This document shows, piece after piece, positions 26,569-41,500 of a stretch of DNA of 64,000 nucleotides. This stretch comes from Norana najaformis (Eukaryota; Annelida; Clitellata; Crassiclitellata; Hormogastridae): the NCBI GenBank assembly GCA_964023275.1, contig OZ029918.1:14888355-14952354 (forward strand), read 5' to 3'. Each line of letters starts with the position of its first letter. Position 1 is the stretch's first letter. The notes beneath the pieces were generated by a model, which was not told where the DNA came from, made no database searches, and worked only from the letters and a program-made list of their open reading frames with translations. A program made the position numbers and the translations under genes.

Positions 26569-29500
26569 GTTCGACGACAACTCAATCTCAGTGCCATAGT
26601 AGGGTAAAGTAAATCTCCTACTTCCATGGTGGGTGGGATGTGGGAGCTTTACTTAAAGTAAGAAAGTCGCTAAATTCCCGCTCTTCGACCCTTGAGCTGG
26701 CATTGTTTAAAAACTGTCTTATAGTTCAAAAAGTACTACATTTGAATCAGCCGACCTATCTCTGTTTCATACTCACCCCTCATTCCAAACAAATACTGCA
26801 CTCGATCAGTGGACACTATGGCTCTTCTTGTGCATCGAACCCGAACAGTGTTGGGTTCTTGAGCGTTCTCGGTTGCTGGTCCACAGCCTTGGAATTCGCT
26901 GCCAAGTTCTATTCGTTCTGTCAGTTATCTTGATGTCATTCAGGTCTAAAATTAAGACTCATCTGTTTCAATTTGCTTAAGCACCGTAGCTTCTGGTATC
27001 TCTGACCTATCGGAATTCGACCCGGCTTCTCCAGCGGATTATGATTTTAGACTGCGATTTTTACTTGAGGCGACCATCGATTGATGCCTTAGGCATTATG
27101 CTAACGACGCCATAGAAGTCTTTACATTAGCTTAGATTAGAAAAATAGTGGAGAAGGATAGGCTGTCAATGTGGTCTGCCAATGGAAATCCTGTAGATTA
27201 TGTAAGACTGACAGCTGTCTGCTTTCCTCACTCTGGCGATCGACTAACGGCCTGCACTTCCAATCCCTTCCGTGGCCTCTGTTTTGATAATGCGGCGGTG
27301 CTGGTGGCAGTGGGTCTTCGCTTGGGACTTAATTGATCTCTGCACCCTCACAAATGTAGAAGACGCCGTTGGCTCAGACGGTCACCGTGGGTTTGTTTAC
27401 AAATTGTTCAAGAGGCGCTTTTTCGTCAACATGCCATAAATGACATTATATGGCGGTCGCCCCAGATTGCAGATGTTCCAAGCACGAAGTAGCCCACAGG
27501 TCTTCTGCGGACTGATGGCAAACGCCCTGCTGTGCAACATTAATCCCTTTTAGGCTTCTGTTAAATACACGACCTGGGAAGCCACAGTAGGCCTAGTCCA
27601 CATTTCTGCTTGTTTCCCTCTGTTCGCGGACCGCAATTTCAGCAGCATCCACAGCTGAGCAGGCTGCAGCGCATACGTCTGCTAAATAATCATGCCCTGC
27701 TGCCTATAACCCACATGTTTGTCTCTGTAGCCTTCCAAACTCTTGGCCCTCGAAATGCCGAGAATATGGATTTTGTGCATCAGGTTTTTCTTCTTAATTT
27801 AAGAGTCTATTTCTGTGTCTTTAGTTCAGAGTGGAAGCCCACAATTCTGCGCGACAGACGGCGGCTTCTCCTTTGATTCCCAGACGTCGGGTTTCCTGTC
27901 GAGCGCCACTGCCGTCGACACGTCGATAGGTCTGAGCCAGTGTCCCTGGCTGATCGATGTGAAGAAGGGCCATAGGATCAACCTCACATTGTACAGCTTC
28001 GCAACGGTCCTTGATCCGCAGACGATGGGCCGGCGTCCGTCGGAGTGCGACTGGACTGTGGTCGTTCAGGAAGGCAACCTAACTGTCCAGCTGCCCGGAT
28101 GTAGTCTAGCAGCCAGAGAGAAGGTCATCTACACGACCCAGGGAGGCAGCGTCAAGATTCATATAGAAGTCTCTGAAGGCATTGACATGGCAGATGCGTC
28201 GAATATCATCATTAAATACCAGGGTATCATCATCATGATCGTCAACATCATCATCGTCATCATCATCATCATCATCATCGTCATCATCGTCGTCGTCGTC
28301 ATCATTGTCATCGTCGTCGTCTTCTTCTTTTTCTTCTTCATCCCCTACTCTTTATCATCTTCATCGTCATCCTATTCTTTACCTCGTTACCGCCACCACC
28401 ATCATCTTTGTGCTAGCATTATTTGATAAATTACTAGATTAACTAAATTGATATGAACGTTCCAAGCCTAGTACTATTTGTTGAGATCGGATCAGATTAT
28501 GTTGGAGGTTAGCTTAGGTTAGATTAGACAAGACTAGAGTAGACTCGATTTAATGAAATCGATTCCGAAAATCAATCAGAAGGAATTTGGCCAAACCAAA
28601 CCACATCAACCCATACAAGACAAGACAAGACAAGGCTAGGTCAGGTCAGGTCAGATTAAACCAAATTAAATTAGTTTAGAATGAATCGAATATATGGCGG
28701 AATTTGTGTATTTGCCTCTCAGATGACCAGCTTGGTCGTATTCGGTCATTTTGCACGCAATTGTTGTTGTTGTTGTTGTTGTTGTTAGTCTTCGGTTGTC
28801 CCGATATCTTGGACTCAGCAAACACAGTAACCAAGAGACATGGCGATACGACGATGGTCACTTGTTTGTCCAGTGGACAGACGGACGTCTTGACCTGCTT
28901 CAATGACCGCTGGATGGGAGAACTGGCCAACTGCTCGAAAGGTAGGACAATATTGGCTGACATCATCTCGAGTTGTTGGATTGTCGCTGTAGCGTCTGCG
29001 CCTCAGCCAACAAATGGCCTCAATCTATATGGTGTCTTCGAGGACTCGGTCGATCGGTCGACGTATCTACTGCAATAAATTAACCTCTGTATACAGCAAC
29101 TGATGCTTCTTGACATTCTTTTTACCTCAGGCTACTTGTGTCGCTTGCTGCTGTTGAGAAGTAAGGACAAAGGCCAGGGTAAAGGTAAATGCAATGGTAA
29201 AGTTAAAGAGAGTGAATTTGTTAACATGTCTTTATAGGATTCTGAGAAGCATGGAGCGGTTTGTCCTTAGGTTGAGGGGGGGTCACATCATCTGAGGCGC
29301 AAACACAGCCACACCAATCCAGTGGTAAGACTCCATTCTTAGCCTCCACAATTGCGTTTAATGCTCAATACCTACCCCGAAAGGATGATGGACTGGGTGA
29401 GCGCCAGGCATCATGGTATTCCACGGGTGGCAGCCATCCAAGTACTAACCGGACTCCGTGGTGATTAACTTCCCTGTCCCCTCCCCAAGGAAAGCATTAA

Positions 29501-32500
29501 CAGTACCACGTGGCCATCCAGTTCTTTTCAAAGTATTACACATGGCATTTGCAAACAATAAATGGTGGAAGAATGCAGAAGTAACTAAAACGAAGTCGAC
29601 TAGGAGGACATATCGACGGGAATTTTTGAAAATTGACAATTCACTTTTGATTGACATGTAGTTAAAAATCGCGAATATCGTAATCGTAATGTCGAGATTT
29701 CTACATGTACAGTGTCCAACGAAAGCCACATCAGGGGACCAGTTTATTCATAGGCGCTTAGTCAAAACCAGTTCGATAGGCAAAAGGGGTTTCGGTTCCA
29801 GGTCAAGATCCAAAAGTCAGGAAGATAGACAGCGTGGCGGCTACGATGGGTGATGTTTGGGATTGGAGCGGAAAGAGAGATAAGAAGAGGAAGAGGAGTC
29901 AGGATAGGATCTGTGATAGAGGAGCACAGGAAGGCAGACTGAGAATGTAGATATATATTTATATGTTGAGAAAGTAGATATATATATATATATATCTACC
30001 GACAGAAACAGTGAAGATATTTGGGCGATGTTAAGCTGGGTTCAAACATTGCATGCAGCGCTGTCAAGCCTATTTATAGCGTGTTCTGGCATCTAATCTA
30101 ATCTCAGAACCTCTATATCGACGATGCAATAAAGCATGAAGGCATCATTCGATGGCGAACCAACGTATCGGAAACCAATTCTCCCGAAGCAGTTGTGCGT
30201 ATCGAATATGTCCAAGAAGGTTACGCGTCTGCGCTTATAGTGCGCTATATAAATCTTCTGTTGCATTGTTTTGTTACACAGCATAATATACAACTGAAAA
30301 ATCATTCAATTACTACATCACGCAAGTTCTTTTGCGTCTTCTTAAGAAAGCTTTTTAATCTAAAAATCTCAGACGCGATTATGAGATCATGAGTTTTTCC
30401 GCTTATAACCAGTTGCTATGGCAACGCAGGGGGAAGCGCCACAGAGACCTCTGGGGATTGTTGCGGCAGCAAGTGTTTCCCTTCGTGCTATCGGTCACTG
30501 TCGGTCCTTTTTGGTTATTAGATCTACGAGGCAAATGGCAGCGCCCAGTTTGTACCTATTGTCACGTCCGGCCTTTCAATTATCTCTCGAACATGGCTTC
30601 GGCTGAAAGACGCACGTTCAGCGATTCCGACAAGACTCACTCAGGCTGATTGATATCTCAATCGCATAAATCAAACGTCACGGGTTTCTGTGTACATGCC
30701 TAGTCATTTGGATTTGATAGTTCACTTGCTTCAATCTATCAGCCGAACAACGGTCTGTCTCCTTGCCCGTCAAATATTTGGCCCGTTTTCAGGTCTCCCG
30801 CTGCCCCCGGAATAGCAAGGATTCGTTGAGGCGCAAACGAACGAGCCAATGTCCCTGATAGCCCGCTGCGCTTCTTCGCTCGACCGCCTGGGGATTTTCG
30901 TGCAGACGTGTAACCCTGCCCGGACGGAAAGCAAGAACCAGGAATAAGTCACGTATTTAGGATCTTTGGTTAGAAAGCCATAAGCCTCGGGTAAGTCTCG
31001 CGAGAATTCGTAAAGGCTGCTTTGTATTCGGGCGTCATTTTGCCTCTATCTTTTCCAAGTAATCCGTTCAACCCGATCGAGATGCCGTTTATGGCCTAGT
31101 TGGAAACGACTGGTTTTCCTGAACGGAAACCTGGGTTACAGTGGCTCGTATTATTAAAGCAGCCACAGAAATATCTTTAGAAACATTATTCAGATGGTAA
31201 AAATACACCACAAATCGCACACGTCTCAAGTCAGTGTCTTATCAAGACGATTTTGATCCTGAACTTTGTCGACTATGAGCTTTGCCATACACATAAAACC
31301 TGTTGGTTTTAGGAAATGTTCAAACCTCATTACATACACGCAGTTCTGTAAGATAATCAATTTTGAAGTGTAACTTGGAACAGTATTATCCCCGTATACA
31401 TAGTCTGTATGTCTACATATTAACACTCTCACCTCAGCAACAGGTCTAATAATGTAATGTTAGACCAACCATGATAAATTGCCAGAGCTGATGATCCCAA
31501 ATCATTCATTGACTATCCGCTACTTAATCTTTAAAAAAATTAAAGTACAAAAGACAAATGCTTCGATCAAAGACTGCCACGGTATATTGCAGCCAATGTT
31601 TTCACGGCGAGGTGTCCTAAACAGAAAACGGAGACTGGCCGCAACAAGATGTCTGAGTTAATATTCAACCAAACCCTAATCTTATTATAACTGATTGATC
31701 ATTCATTATATAATCTTTAATAGTTTTATAATTGTAAATGATATAGACCTAAGCTTCCATATCCCCGATACATTTAGACAAGAGTGGAAATTTGAATGGG
31801 TTATAAACATATTTAAAAACTGTAACAGTATAAATATGAACTGCAAACGACGCCACACTCTTGCAATATTTCTTAAAACAGTAGAAGAATCTGTTATGTT
31901 GAAGAGGAGACATGTGCGCTGCTTCGTCTGCAGAAGGAGCTGGTCACTGATCTTTGAAAATACGTCGTCGGCAGAAACTGTTCCCCGACTTGAAATGAAT
32001 TTTCGTTTTTATGGTGACCGCCTGACCTCTTAGTGCTCTCCTAATGACTTTCCGACTGACGGCTTTCGCTACCTATTTGCTCGTCTGTCTTGGGCCGACG
32101 GCAGTCGCTCGACAAGATCTATTTGCTCGACTAGTGGAGAATTTGGCCTGCACTGCATTAACTTTGAACCTCTAGCGAAACCCCGTTTACAAGGGTTAAG
32201 TGGTTTCGACGGATCTTTCGCTTCGGCTGATGAGCAATTTGATTATTTGAAATGACGCTTTCATGCATCTCTCAGTAACTATGCATCGGATGCTAGTTAT
32301 GTATTGTGTATCATTATAAAGGCGCTACAGAAGCTATAAGATTAGATTATGTAATCGTCCTTTATATTTTTATCCCTGCCAGAGCAATGAAATATTTTTA
32401 ATTTATGTTCCCATTGCACCCCTAGCGGTCTCATTTGCAACATGTACATCGACAGTACACTTTCATTGAGATCAGACGGCGAGGTAAAGGTCTATCTATT

Positions 32501-35500
32501 TGTCATCACATTCCGAGGCTAAGAAAATAAAGTCGCTAATAGTTTATACCAGTGGCTGCTTTTGGAGTTAGCTCAGTGCGCTGGTCTCCTGCTTAGACTG
32601 AAACAGCAGCTTACTGTGGCGTATTGTGAACATCGTGGTTTTCACAGAATCGCTGTAGATGTTGGAAGAATGTTATTTTCTCACAGTTCCGGGCCAGTCT
32701 GAATCTATTTACTTGCTTTACACAATAATCTGTATGTTTCACAGAGATTCGTCGATTTTCAGTATTTAGACAAAGAAACAGAAAGACGTCCTGTAGCGTT
32801 TGAAAAACTATAACACACCAATTACTATCGAAACCGCTTTTAGTCAAAGCGTCTTTCGTTCGACCTTAGCGGATCCAAGATTTCTTATCAGACGACGCAT
32901 TGAGCTCTCACTTTGAAGACTCGACGCCGGAAATTGATCGGGTGCATGGGTCCAGTGGAACGTGACGTGTGAATCGATCGTTGGAATAATACGGTCATCC
33001 ATGCGCAAAGAAAATTATTCAACCGTAACGATTCTTCTTTAAATAGGAGAAGAAACAATATCTGGATGAAGAAACTGCATTACATCTACGTTTTGGTATA
33101 CCTCGACACCTACAGGCAGACCAAAGATATCAAGATATACCGACACAAAACAACACCGTCACATATTTCGACACCTTTTATGTCTCTCTTCATATTTCAG
33201 AAAAATGGAAAAACAAGCGCACGAAATGTTTTGTTTCCATTGTTGATTATTTCGTATTGTTACTGGTCTTTCAAGTCAGAGGTTTCACCATGGCAACAGT
33301 CTTTTCAAAAAAACTGTCCTAATTTCTCCTGACCGGAGCCAGGTAATCTTGCTTGCTCCATTTAACATGAATGCGACCTTAACACCTGGCAATTTTCTTA
33401 GAGAGCCTTGAAACGTAATCTGGTGTCATGGGTCGTCCTATGCAGTGGTTGCGTCCGTTCTTCTCTGACTGCACTCAGGCGGTCGTTTTTGGCTCCACCC
33501 GATCGGCCTGGTTGGTCCCCGGTCTCATTTGGGCTCCCATATAGGGTTCCATTCTACGTCCTCTGCTTTATGTCCTCTATACTGCTGACCTAAACCATGT
33601 TTCTTCCTCCCACGGGGTCGCCGCTCACCCGCATGCATGCATTCAATACTCAGGCATTCATTCACGGCCTAACTGCAGATGCATTCAATACTCAGGCAAT
33701 TCACTCACGGCCTACGGCCTAACTGCAGATGCATTCTCCTTAGCGGAGGAAATGTTTGAGACAGCTGAGGCATTCTCCGCTTGGATGTCATCTAACCGTC
33801 TGGGGCTTAATCCCTGTAAAACCCAACTGACCTGTCTTGGTAGCCATCGGCAGCTCCAAATGATAGACTTTAATTATCTCTAGCTTCACCTTCCAAATGC
33901 CTCGTTTCTGCTTCTGTGCATGACCTGGGTGTGACCGTGGACCAGAAAATGACCTTCTCTGAGCATCTGAAGTCAGTATGTCGAAAATGCTTTTATCACC
34001 GCCACCAGATCCTCACTATAGGCCACTCGCTTTCTCTTAAGGCTGCTTCTACTTCATGCGCGCATTCATATGCACTAGAATCGACTATGGTCATGCCATC
34101 TGTGCTGGCCTATCTTTTTCGTATTGGCCAATTTGAATCTGTTTTAAACGCTACAGCTTGGTTAATCAGTGTTATTCAAAAATTGGGTCATATTTCTAGT
34201 TGCATATACAGAACGAGCTGCATCGGTTGCCCTTGCGAAGACGCACTGCGTTTAAGATTCTTTTGCTGATGCGCAACCGTCGGACTGGTTGTGTTTCACC
34301 CTATCTTATAGGGAGCTGTGTATTTTGGTGTCATCTGCTCCTAGCCACAGGTCGCTCTGCAGCACGAGATGAAGGTGTTCTGGTTATCCCTCCATCCCGT
34401 ACTTCCACAATGGTGGAACATGGTAGCTTCGCCAGAGTTGGTCCTTCACTCGGGAACAGGCTGCCATGCAACCTGCAACATGAGCTTCTTTCCCTTTTGT
34501 TATCTGCCTCTGTTCCGCCAGAGATTGAAAACCATTTGATTTGATCGTGGTCTTGTATTGTCAGGTCGGGACCACCTCTGAGTAGTTTCAGAAGAGGCGC
34601 TATATAAATGTGCAATTACTATTACGATGACGAATGCAATACCATTCAACAAGGTAAAATACAATACGGTAGAGTACATTACAATATCATGCAGGAAAAT
34701 AACATACAATATCATATCATAAAGAATATATACAATAAAAACGCAATGTAATGTAAACAATACAATATAATATAGAGGGGCAATACACGTTTTTGCTTCA
34801 TTTACACTGTATTGTAATGCAATGCAAAGTAATAAAGTAGAAGGAAATGCAATGCGGTGAGAAATATGTGAACTGTGACTACTCTGTGTCTCCGAATATC
34901 ACTTCTTGCCAACTTCTGTTACTTGGACCGATTTTAATCAGAGTTTATGGTTGTAGGTTCGGCCATAGAGTCTGGTCACGTGGCTAACGGGAAAAATTCC
35001 TTTCAATACGGTAAGCTGCCAGATTATTCTATATCATTGTTTCCACTGGGCCGTGATTGACTGCGTCAACTGATTCATACAAATTCTTTCCAGCCTTATC
35101 TAATTTAATCTCACTTAAGCTAATCTGTTATAATTTAATCTATTGTAATACGGTATCTAATATAATGCCTTCTAGCCTGTGTTACTGAATCTACTATGAT
35201 GTTGATGATGATGATGATGGTGGTGGTGGTTGTGGTGGTGGTGATGATGATGATGATGATGAATGATGATGAGTTCTCTGCCCGAAAGCAGGTCCATTGT
35301 CTTTATGCCTCCCGGGGATGAGATGAGTGAGGTGGTTTCCCGTTGCCTTCCTCACAAACAAACGTGGGCGAGCAACTTGTCCACGGTCGCTACGCAGTGG
35401 CTTGAGGCAGATTCGAACCTGCGACCCTCCGGTTACGAGGCACAGACCATACCACTACACCATGGCGTCCCACTAATCCCAAGTAATAAAATTAAATGTG

Positions 35501-38500
35501 TTTTAACCCAGTGCAAACCTACGACATTTCACCTTATGATGTATAATGAAATCTAGTAAAATGTAAGCTCATCTTATGATGCATGCTGAGATCAAAATAA
35601 GTACCTTTTTACACCACAGCTCTAAGTAGGTGCGCCTTTCTTAAGACATTCTCAAAACGCGCCATGTAAGTGTTCAGATAAATGCATACATACATACATA
35701 TACGAACACATGTATACATACTAGGGTGGTCCATGCTCGTATAGTAAAATGTACAGTTTCAGTTTTTTAATACTGCAGGAAGGTGTCAAATAAGACCAAT
35801 ATATATAATAAATCAGGTACAATTTCGTGTAAATTGGAGAATATTTAGAGGTTGCATAGGTCCTTGGAAGTTTCACCTAAAATGTCAGTTTGCCTTCTCT
35901 CGGTCAACTACTTGGTGAATAGAAAGTATCGCATAGGTATGGCTCTCCTGCTAGTATATGTAGAATTTCCATTGACTTGAATATGCTAGGTTAATTTTTC
36001 AATCACTATAACACGAAAAATGGAGCTGAGAGCCAGAAAGACAGAGTCCGAGGAGCACAACTTGAGAGATCAAAACAGAGATGGAAGTTCTACCATCACC
36101 GTAGAATTGGAGTTAAGCAGTAATAGTAACATCTGATGAACACAGCGACCGCGAGTGTGCTAATGTATCAGTGAGAATGACAAAGCAACATTCATCTGGT
36201 AAAAATCTCACCAAGAATCCCTTTGTCACTGAGTGGATGACTCATGCATTAGATCGAACTGAGGTCGCTGTCAGGGAAGCACCACATCTCTTGGCTGCTC
36301 CTGCTCAAGGTCTAAAAGTCTAGGTCATGAAATTCAGGACCTGTCATTGAGTTGAGGTATCATCGCCAAGCAAAGAGAATATACTGAGACTATAATGAAG
36401 ATTTTGCCAGCACCTTGACACTTAGTTTTCACCAGATTCTGCACTGGAAGGCACATTAGAATGGTAAACTGTTGCCTGACATAACTGGCTGCTGAGAAGG
36501 TGGATCGACTCCCTGTTGTTGTTTCCAGTGCTGGAATAGAGAAGGTAATGGGTGTCTCAAAATTAACTCTGGCACTGGAGAAGCTCAGGCCAATGCAGCT
36601 ACGGCTTATATGGCCGAGATTACCAAGTTCAAGGAGCGAGTTATTGCTTCTGCAGAGGAAATGAAGTTCATGATCTCAGGGATGACTACAAAGTACTTCT
36701 GGAATTACTAATCATCTTTCTGGCAGAATTTCATCTTGAAGCATTCATTTCGTAGCCCAAGAAGCCCTTCACCTGGCTTGGTGGATGGCAAGAATCATCT
36801 ATTCATTCCAAATGTCGATGCTCTGTCCAACTCCACTTCAGACTGAAAGATGGCTGAAGAAAAGAATATCTTCCAGTTTCTTCATTTCTTCTGTTTACCT
36901 GTAAACATTTACATTCAGACATGATTTTAGGCACCATGTACCATCTCTGCCTCTGAACTGATCTTCATCTTTGACACTTGACCAAACAAAGAAACCAAGA
37001 AATGCATCTGGCCACTGATACATCGTTCCATCGTCATCTGTGGTATACTTGAGTGAAGTCACAGTTGGGTTGGCCTTCTTTGATCCAAACACTGAGTTCG
37101 CTGAGAAAATAAGACCAGGTGGATCGCAGCAGCCACTTCTGAGGCTTAACATCAGTTAATGTTAACAGCCCAACGAGTTATTTTCTTACCGTCAACACGG
37201 AAACATCTTTTCAGATCCGGGAGTTGAAGGATTTATGCAGTTCTAATAAGAAAGCTGGAATGAAAACGATGACTCTCTTGCTGATTGCAAACCATAATGG
37301 CGATTAAGGCGAGCGAAGCTAATTCAGGATTATAACCAATTCTGACAACTGATGAACAGACAAATTTCCTGACTCCAAGAAGACTTGAATCAAATACAGA
37401 ATAACAACCTGAGCTGTCACCTCGCTGAACACTGATAAAGATGTGTAATCTGAGACTCGCGTCGTCACATACAGTTACAGTTAATTTTGGTCTTCAGTGC
37501 CTACATCTCTCCATCCAACTGTCAGATGTTTCAAATGTTCAAGCTTGGTGCAGATATTACTTCTTCTGGTAGTCATTTCCAATACTCTACAATCCTCTGG
37601 CTAAAGAAGAATTTGCTAATGTGCAATTGCACCCTCTTATGATAAAGTTTCAAACTGTGTCCTCTTAACTGTCCAATTGCTGCTTTCTGTTCCTGAAGTG
37701 TATTTTCGGAATTGTTAAGACCAAACTGATCAAAGACTCTTGCACGTCGTTGTTAATGTGTGTCCGATTAGCTTGTCATTATTATCCGTCGATGCGGGCC
37801 TCAGTGATACTGTTTTTGCACACAATTTGCCTAGAAGCGCATTCCAGCGGCAGCGTCTGTCGAGGGCAGACGATTTCAGTGTAAGCATACAATTAGTTGA
37901 GTCAGACCATGTTGTCTCTTTCGTTAGTTTGCTTCGTGTCATTCGGGTTTCGGACAAAGGCCACCGGAACAGGACACCTCTGTCTCAACGGACCGAGTAT
38001 TGATCAGCGAGCAAGACAAATACTCATCGATCAGGTGCTCCGGATCTGACACGTAATACGACCATTCTTTCTCGAAAGCCAGCTCACTTTGTGGACGCCA
38101 AAAATACGGTCCTGTTCCGATTGTCCGTCTACTTTCACTTAAGTCTCGGCTTTCGGATCATTAAACGACGAGAGAGGGCGCCATATTATTCCGTTGCCTT
38201 GTTACGCCCTTGACAGCAGTCTCTACGTTTAGCAGACACTAATATTGGCTCGTCGTAAGCGTTCGGATTTCCACAGTGCGTGTCAGCAGAAAATACAGCA
38301 AAAGTGGTTTTGTAGAATCAGGCAGAAATGTCTGGCTGTAGTTCACAAATGTTGTCCATTAGTATGACAATTTATGTTTATGAGGTCTCTTATTTTAGTT
38401 TTACAGCGCCTCCAGGCGTCGTATAAACAAAAAACCATTAGGCCACCCATATTATGGTTAGACGAAATGCCTTATAGAACAGCAGTCATTGTGGCTTGCA

Positions 38501-41500
38501 TTCAAACACTGCTGTGAAAGACCCCGTTACGGTCGGCCTGTTGGCCACAATGACGGCCTTTATTGCCAATAAGTTATGTAAATGCTATTTCTAGCTGCAA
38601 CCCAAGAGCTTGAAATTACGATTCCTATCACTCTGTCCACGCTGTAATTGGGCGTTGAAAGATGTTACTTTTGTAATGTCACTTGTAATGACATTTGAAT
38701 AGCCTTGTAGCTGTGTTCGCCATGCTGTCCGCTTGATGCTGTTGCATGCGTCTTGTCAATGGTAGATGTCTGGTAGAGTTCATTCTACCGATTGTGATGA
38801 TGATTCTCGTATAGTTCGCATTGTACAGTTTCATCTTTTATTCTCGAAATGTCATTCAGCACTTGAATGTTCTTCGAATGATTGTTTGACATGACGCGAG
38901 CGCGATTCTAGTTCGATTGAGGAGCGAAGCAGAAGCCTAAGCCTAAGACAAACCTTTACTCTATTTTACCCGGTAGTGTCGATCATACATTAGACACTAC
39001 TCCGACTACATTTCTAACTGCGTTCTATCTCCGAGGGTAGAATCTCAGAGCTAATCGACTGATCTCTATGGTATCTCAAACCAGACTCCCTTAGTATAGA
39101 TCCTGTATGAGGTTCTCTCGTCCGGCGATCTGTGTCGGATCCCCATTGGTCAATAGTTATGGAGTTACTCCGGGTTGTCTATTTGATTGGACGCTAGGAT
39201 TCTCTTTGTCTGAAGTCTACAGCTTGGTTTGTCTGCGTACTTCTCTCAGACTGGTTCCGTGTTGCTCTGTTGATCTTGGCGTGTCCGCTGGCTTGACTCC
39301 GTTCGATCTGCGTCTGTATATGTGCATGTGTGGCCTTATGTATTCTTGCCTGTATCTGCACAGCTCTCTGATTGGGCTGGTGAGTCAGTTGTATGAAATC
39401 TAAGATTCCTCTACCTCTCTGGACAAAGTAATAAATCAGACGCCCTACTGACTGCTCGCTGACCGGGGCCGCTGATGTAAACCAGGTGTTGGTTTCAGTT
39501 CTCTGCGATTAGCTGTCTTCTCTCTTCCTAACCTCCAATAACTTCTATAGTGGCTAGACATACTGTGCAGTGTGATATACTACAATAGCTTACTTAAATT
39601 AACTTGGCTATACCCCCTCCTGCTCTGAAAAATTCGAACGTCTCGTTCGACAGCAAGAGCGCTTTAGAAGTATGCAATAAAGCTAATGGGACATGGTGAT
39701 ATGCAAATGAGAATGTGCGATAATAGTCATGGATGAAATGAGAAAGAAAAGGCATCTAGATTGTCCTAAACTTTCACTGAAGCGGCCGGCTTGCTCCAAC
39801 AATGAAAGGGTCTAAGTGCACAGTTAGTCTCACAAACGTTATGCGAGTCCTAAGATCTAAGAACAGTTATACACATGAAACACAAATAAGATATGATGAA
39901 AGGATCAGATGGAATCAGTTCTGATGACGACGTTGTTCTTGATGAGAGTTCTGAATGTGTACTTGACAAAAGTCTGATCCGTTATGACCCATGGCTGAGA
40001 TAATAACGCTGTGCTTGTGTAACTTGACAGCGTCGAAGGCGAAGACAGTTGAAATGCCTTGTGTTCTCAGCTCGTTCGGTCATTCCATCATAACGTTACA
40101 TAAAATATAACAGCGAAACACACACAAATATAGTTGCATGCACTAACAGAAATATAATTATAATCTAACGTGATAGCTAAACACATAGCGAAAGCTAAAA
40201 TTATAATAGAATGCTATAGCTGAAATGCTGAATGATCCTTGCACTTGATCACAATCTTAAATGAAGATTCAAATCTCGTATTGGGCTGACTGGATGAATT
40301 GCAGAAAAATTCTAAAGCTGCTTACATTACTGGAATTTACTGAAATGCGACTGCAGTTGATCTTCCTTACTTGATTACATTACTTGGCTTGTGCAACTGA
40401 GGCCTATAATAATCCGATCTTAGCGTAAACTTGCTGATGCATACTATGTGCATTTTTAGACCTGGCACGATCTTTTACTCTTATCACGAACTATCCGACG
40501 TAACATTTGTTGCAATTCTACATGAGTGACTCGTAAATAACATAAAATAATAATTCACATAAACTCTTAATAACACTTAATCTCTATAAGCTCAGGGTGC
40601 GTGTAGGCACGGGCTTAACTTGACTCTGCTTGTGCGTCTCTGCGCGAACTCAACTTTATTCATCGTATCTCTTCAATGAGGGAATTTACACTTCCTGCGA
40701 TTGCGCTATATATAAATCTGACGTTACTCATGTTAAACTGATATAGACTTCGTGTTCAATCAGACGTATGACATTTGCAAATATATCGTGATCAAAATCG
40801 ACATTGCACAGTTAGGCTTTACTTTCAGCATACAGATCTATAGTCTGCTTGGGCCTATATTTATTATTGCGTCGGTGGCTAATTCACAACGTAGGCTATC
40901 GCTCATACTGCATTAAAATTCGGTCGCAATCAAGATTTTACAGTTCTTAAATGCAGCGTATGATTATAATTGTCCAATCTGATGAATGCTGAACTGTGTC
41001 GTTATATTAAAAGTCAGCGTTAAGTGATCTGGCTCGGAAGTGAAATGAGATTTCTACTAAGTGCACATGCGTACTGCTTTTTTACAGTGTATAAAATCCT
41101 CTGCTGAAAGCTAATGCGAAATATGATAAGCTTAGCGTTCACACATAATAAGCACAAGAGATTAAAATATATATATAAGCTACGCCAGTTGTAGGCCTAA
41201 TGTTAAAAACTCAATGTAAGAAGCACTTCGTTAAAGACTACTACTATATGTACAAAGACTGACCGACAACAGGACTTGACTCTATCGTAAGTATTCTCTT
41301 TTCTCGTTAAACCTTGCTTGATGGACATTGTTACGTTACAAAATTGTTCGAAACTTAGTTACGTTCGAAAGGTTGTTACCGAAATTAACATGAAGTTGAT
41401 GAACGGCGAATATGTCGACAAAAACTGATGATGTAGCGCTACGTAGCTATGTGATAACAAATGATTCCAAGAATGAATATGATTATATGAATGATTATAT

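Noticed and set aside
27815-28426. 203-codon frame covering the CUB exon and the (ATC)n array
   Set aside because: The part after 28223 is translation of an intronic microsatellite beyond a good donor site.
39107-39403. 98-codon + strand frame, repeated at 42340-42636
   Set aside because: It lies inside both LTRs and on the strand opposite to the element's own direction. The duplication explains its recurrence, and no motif is present.
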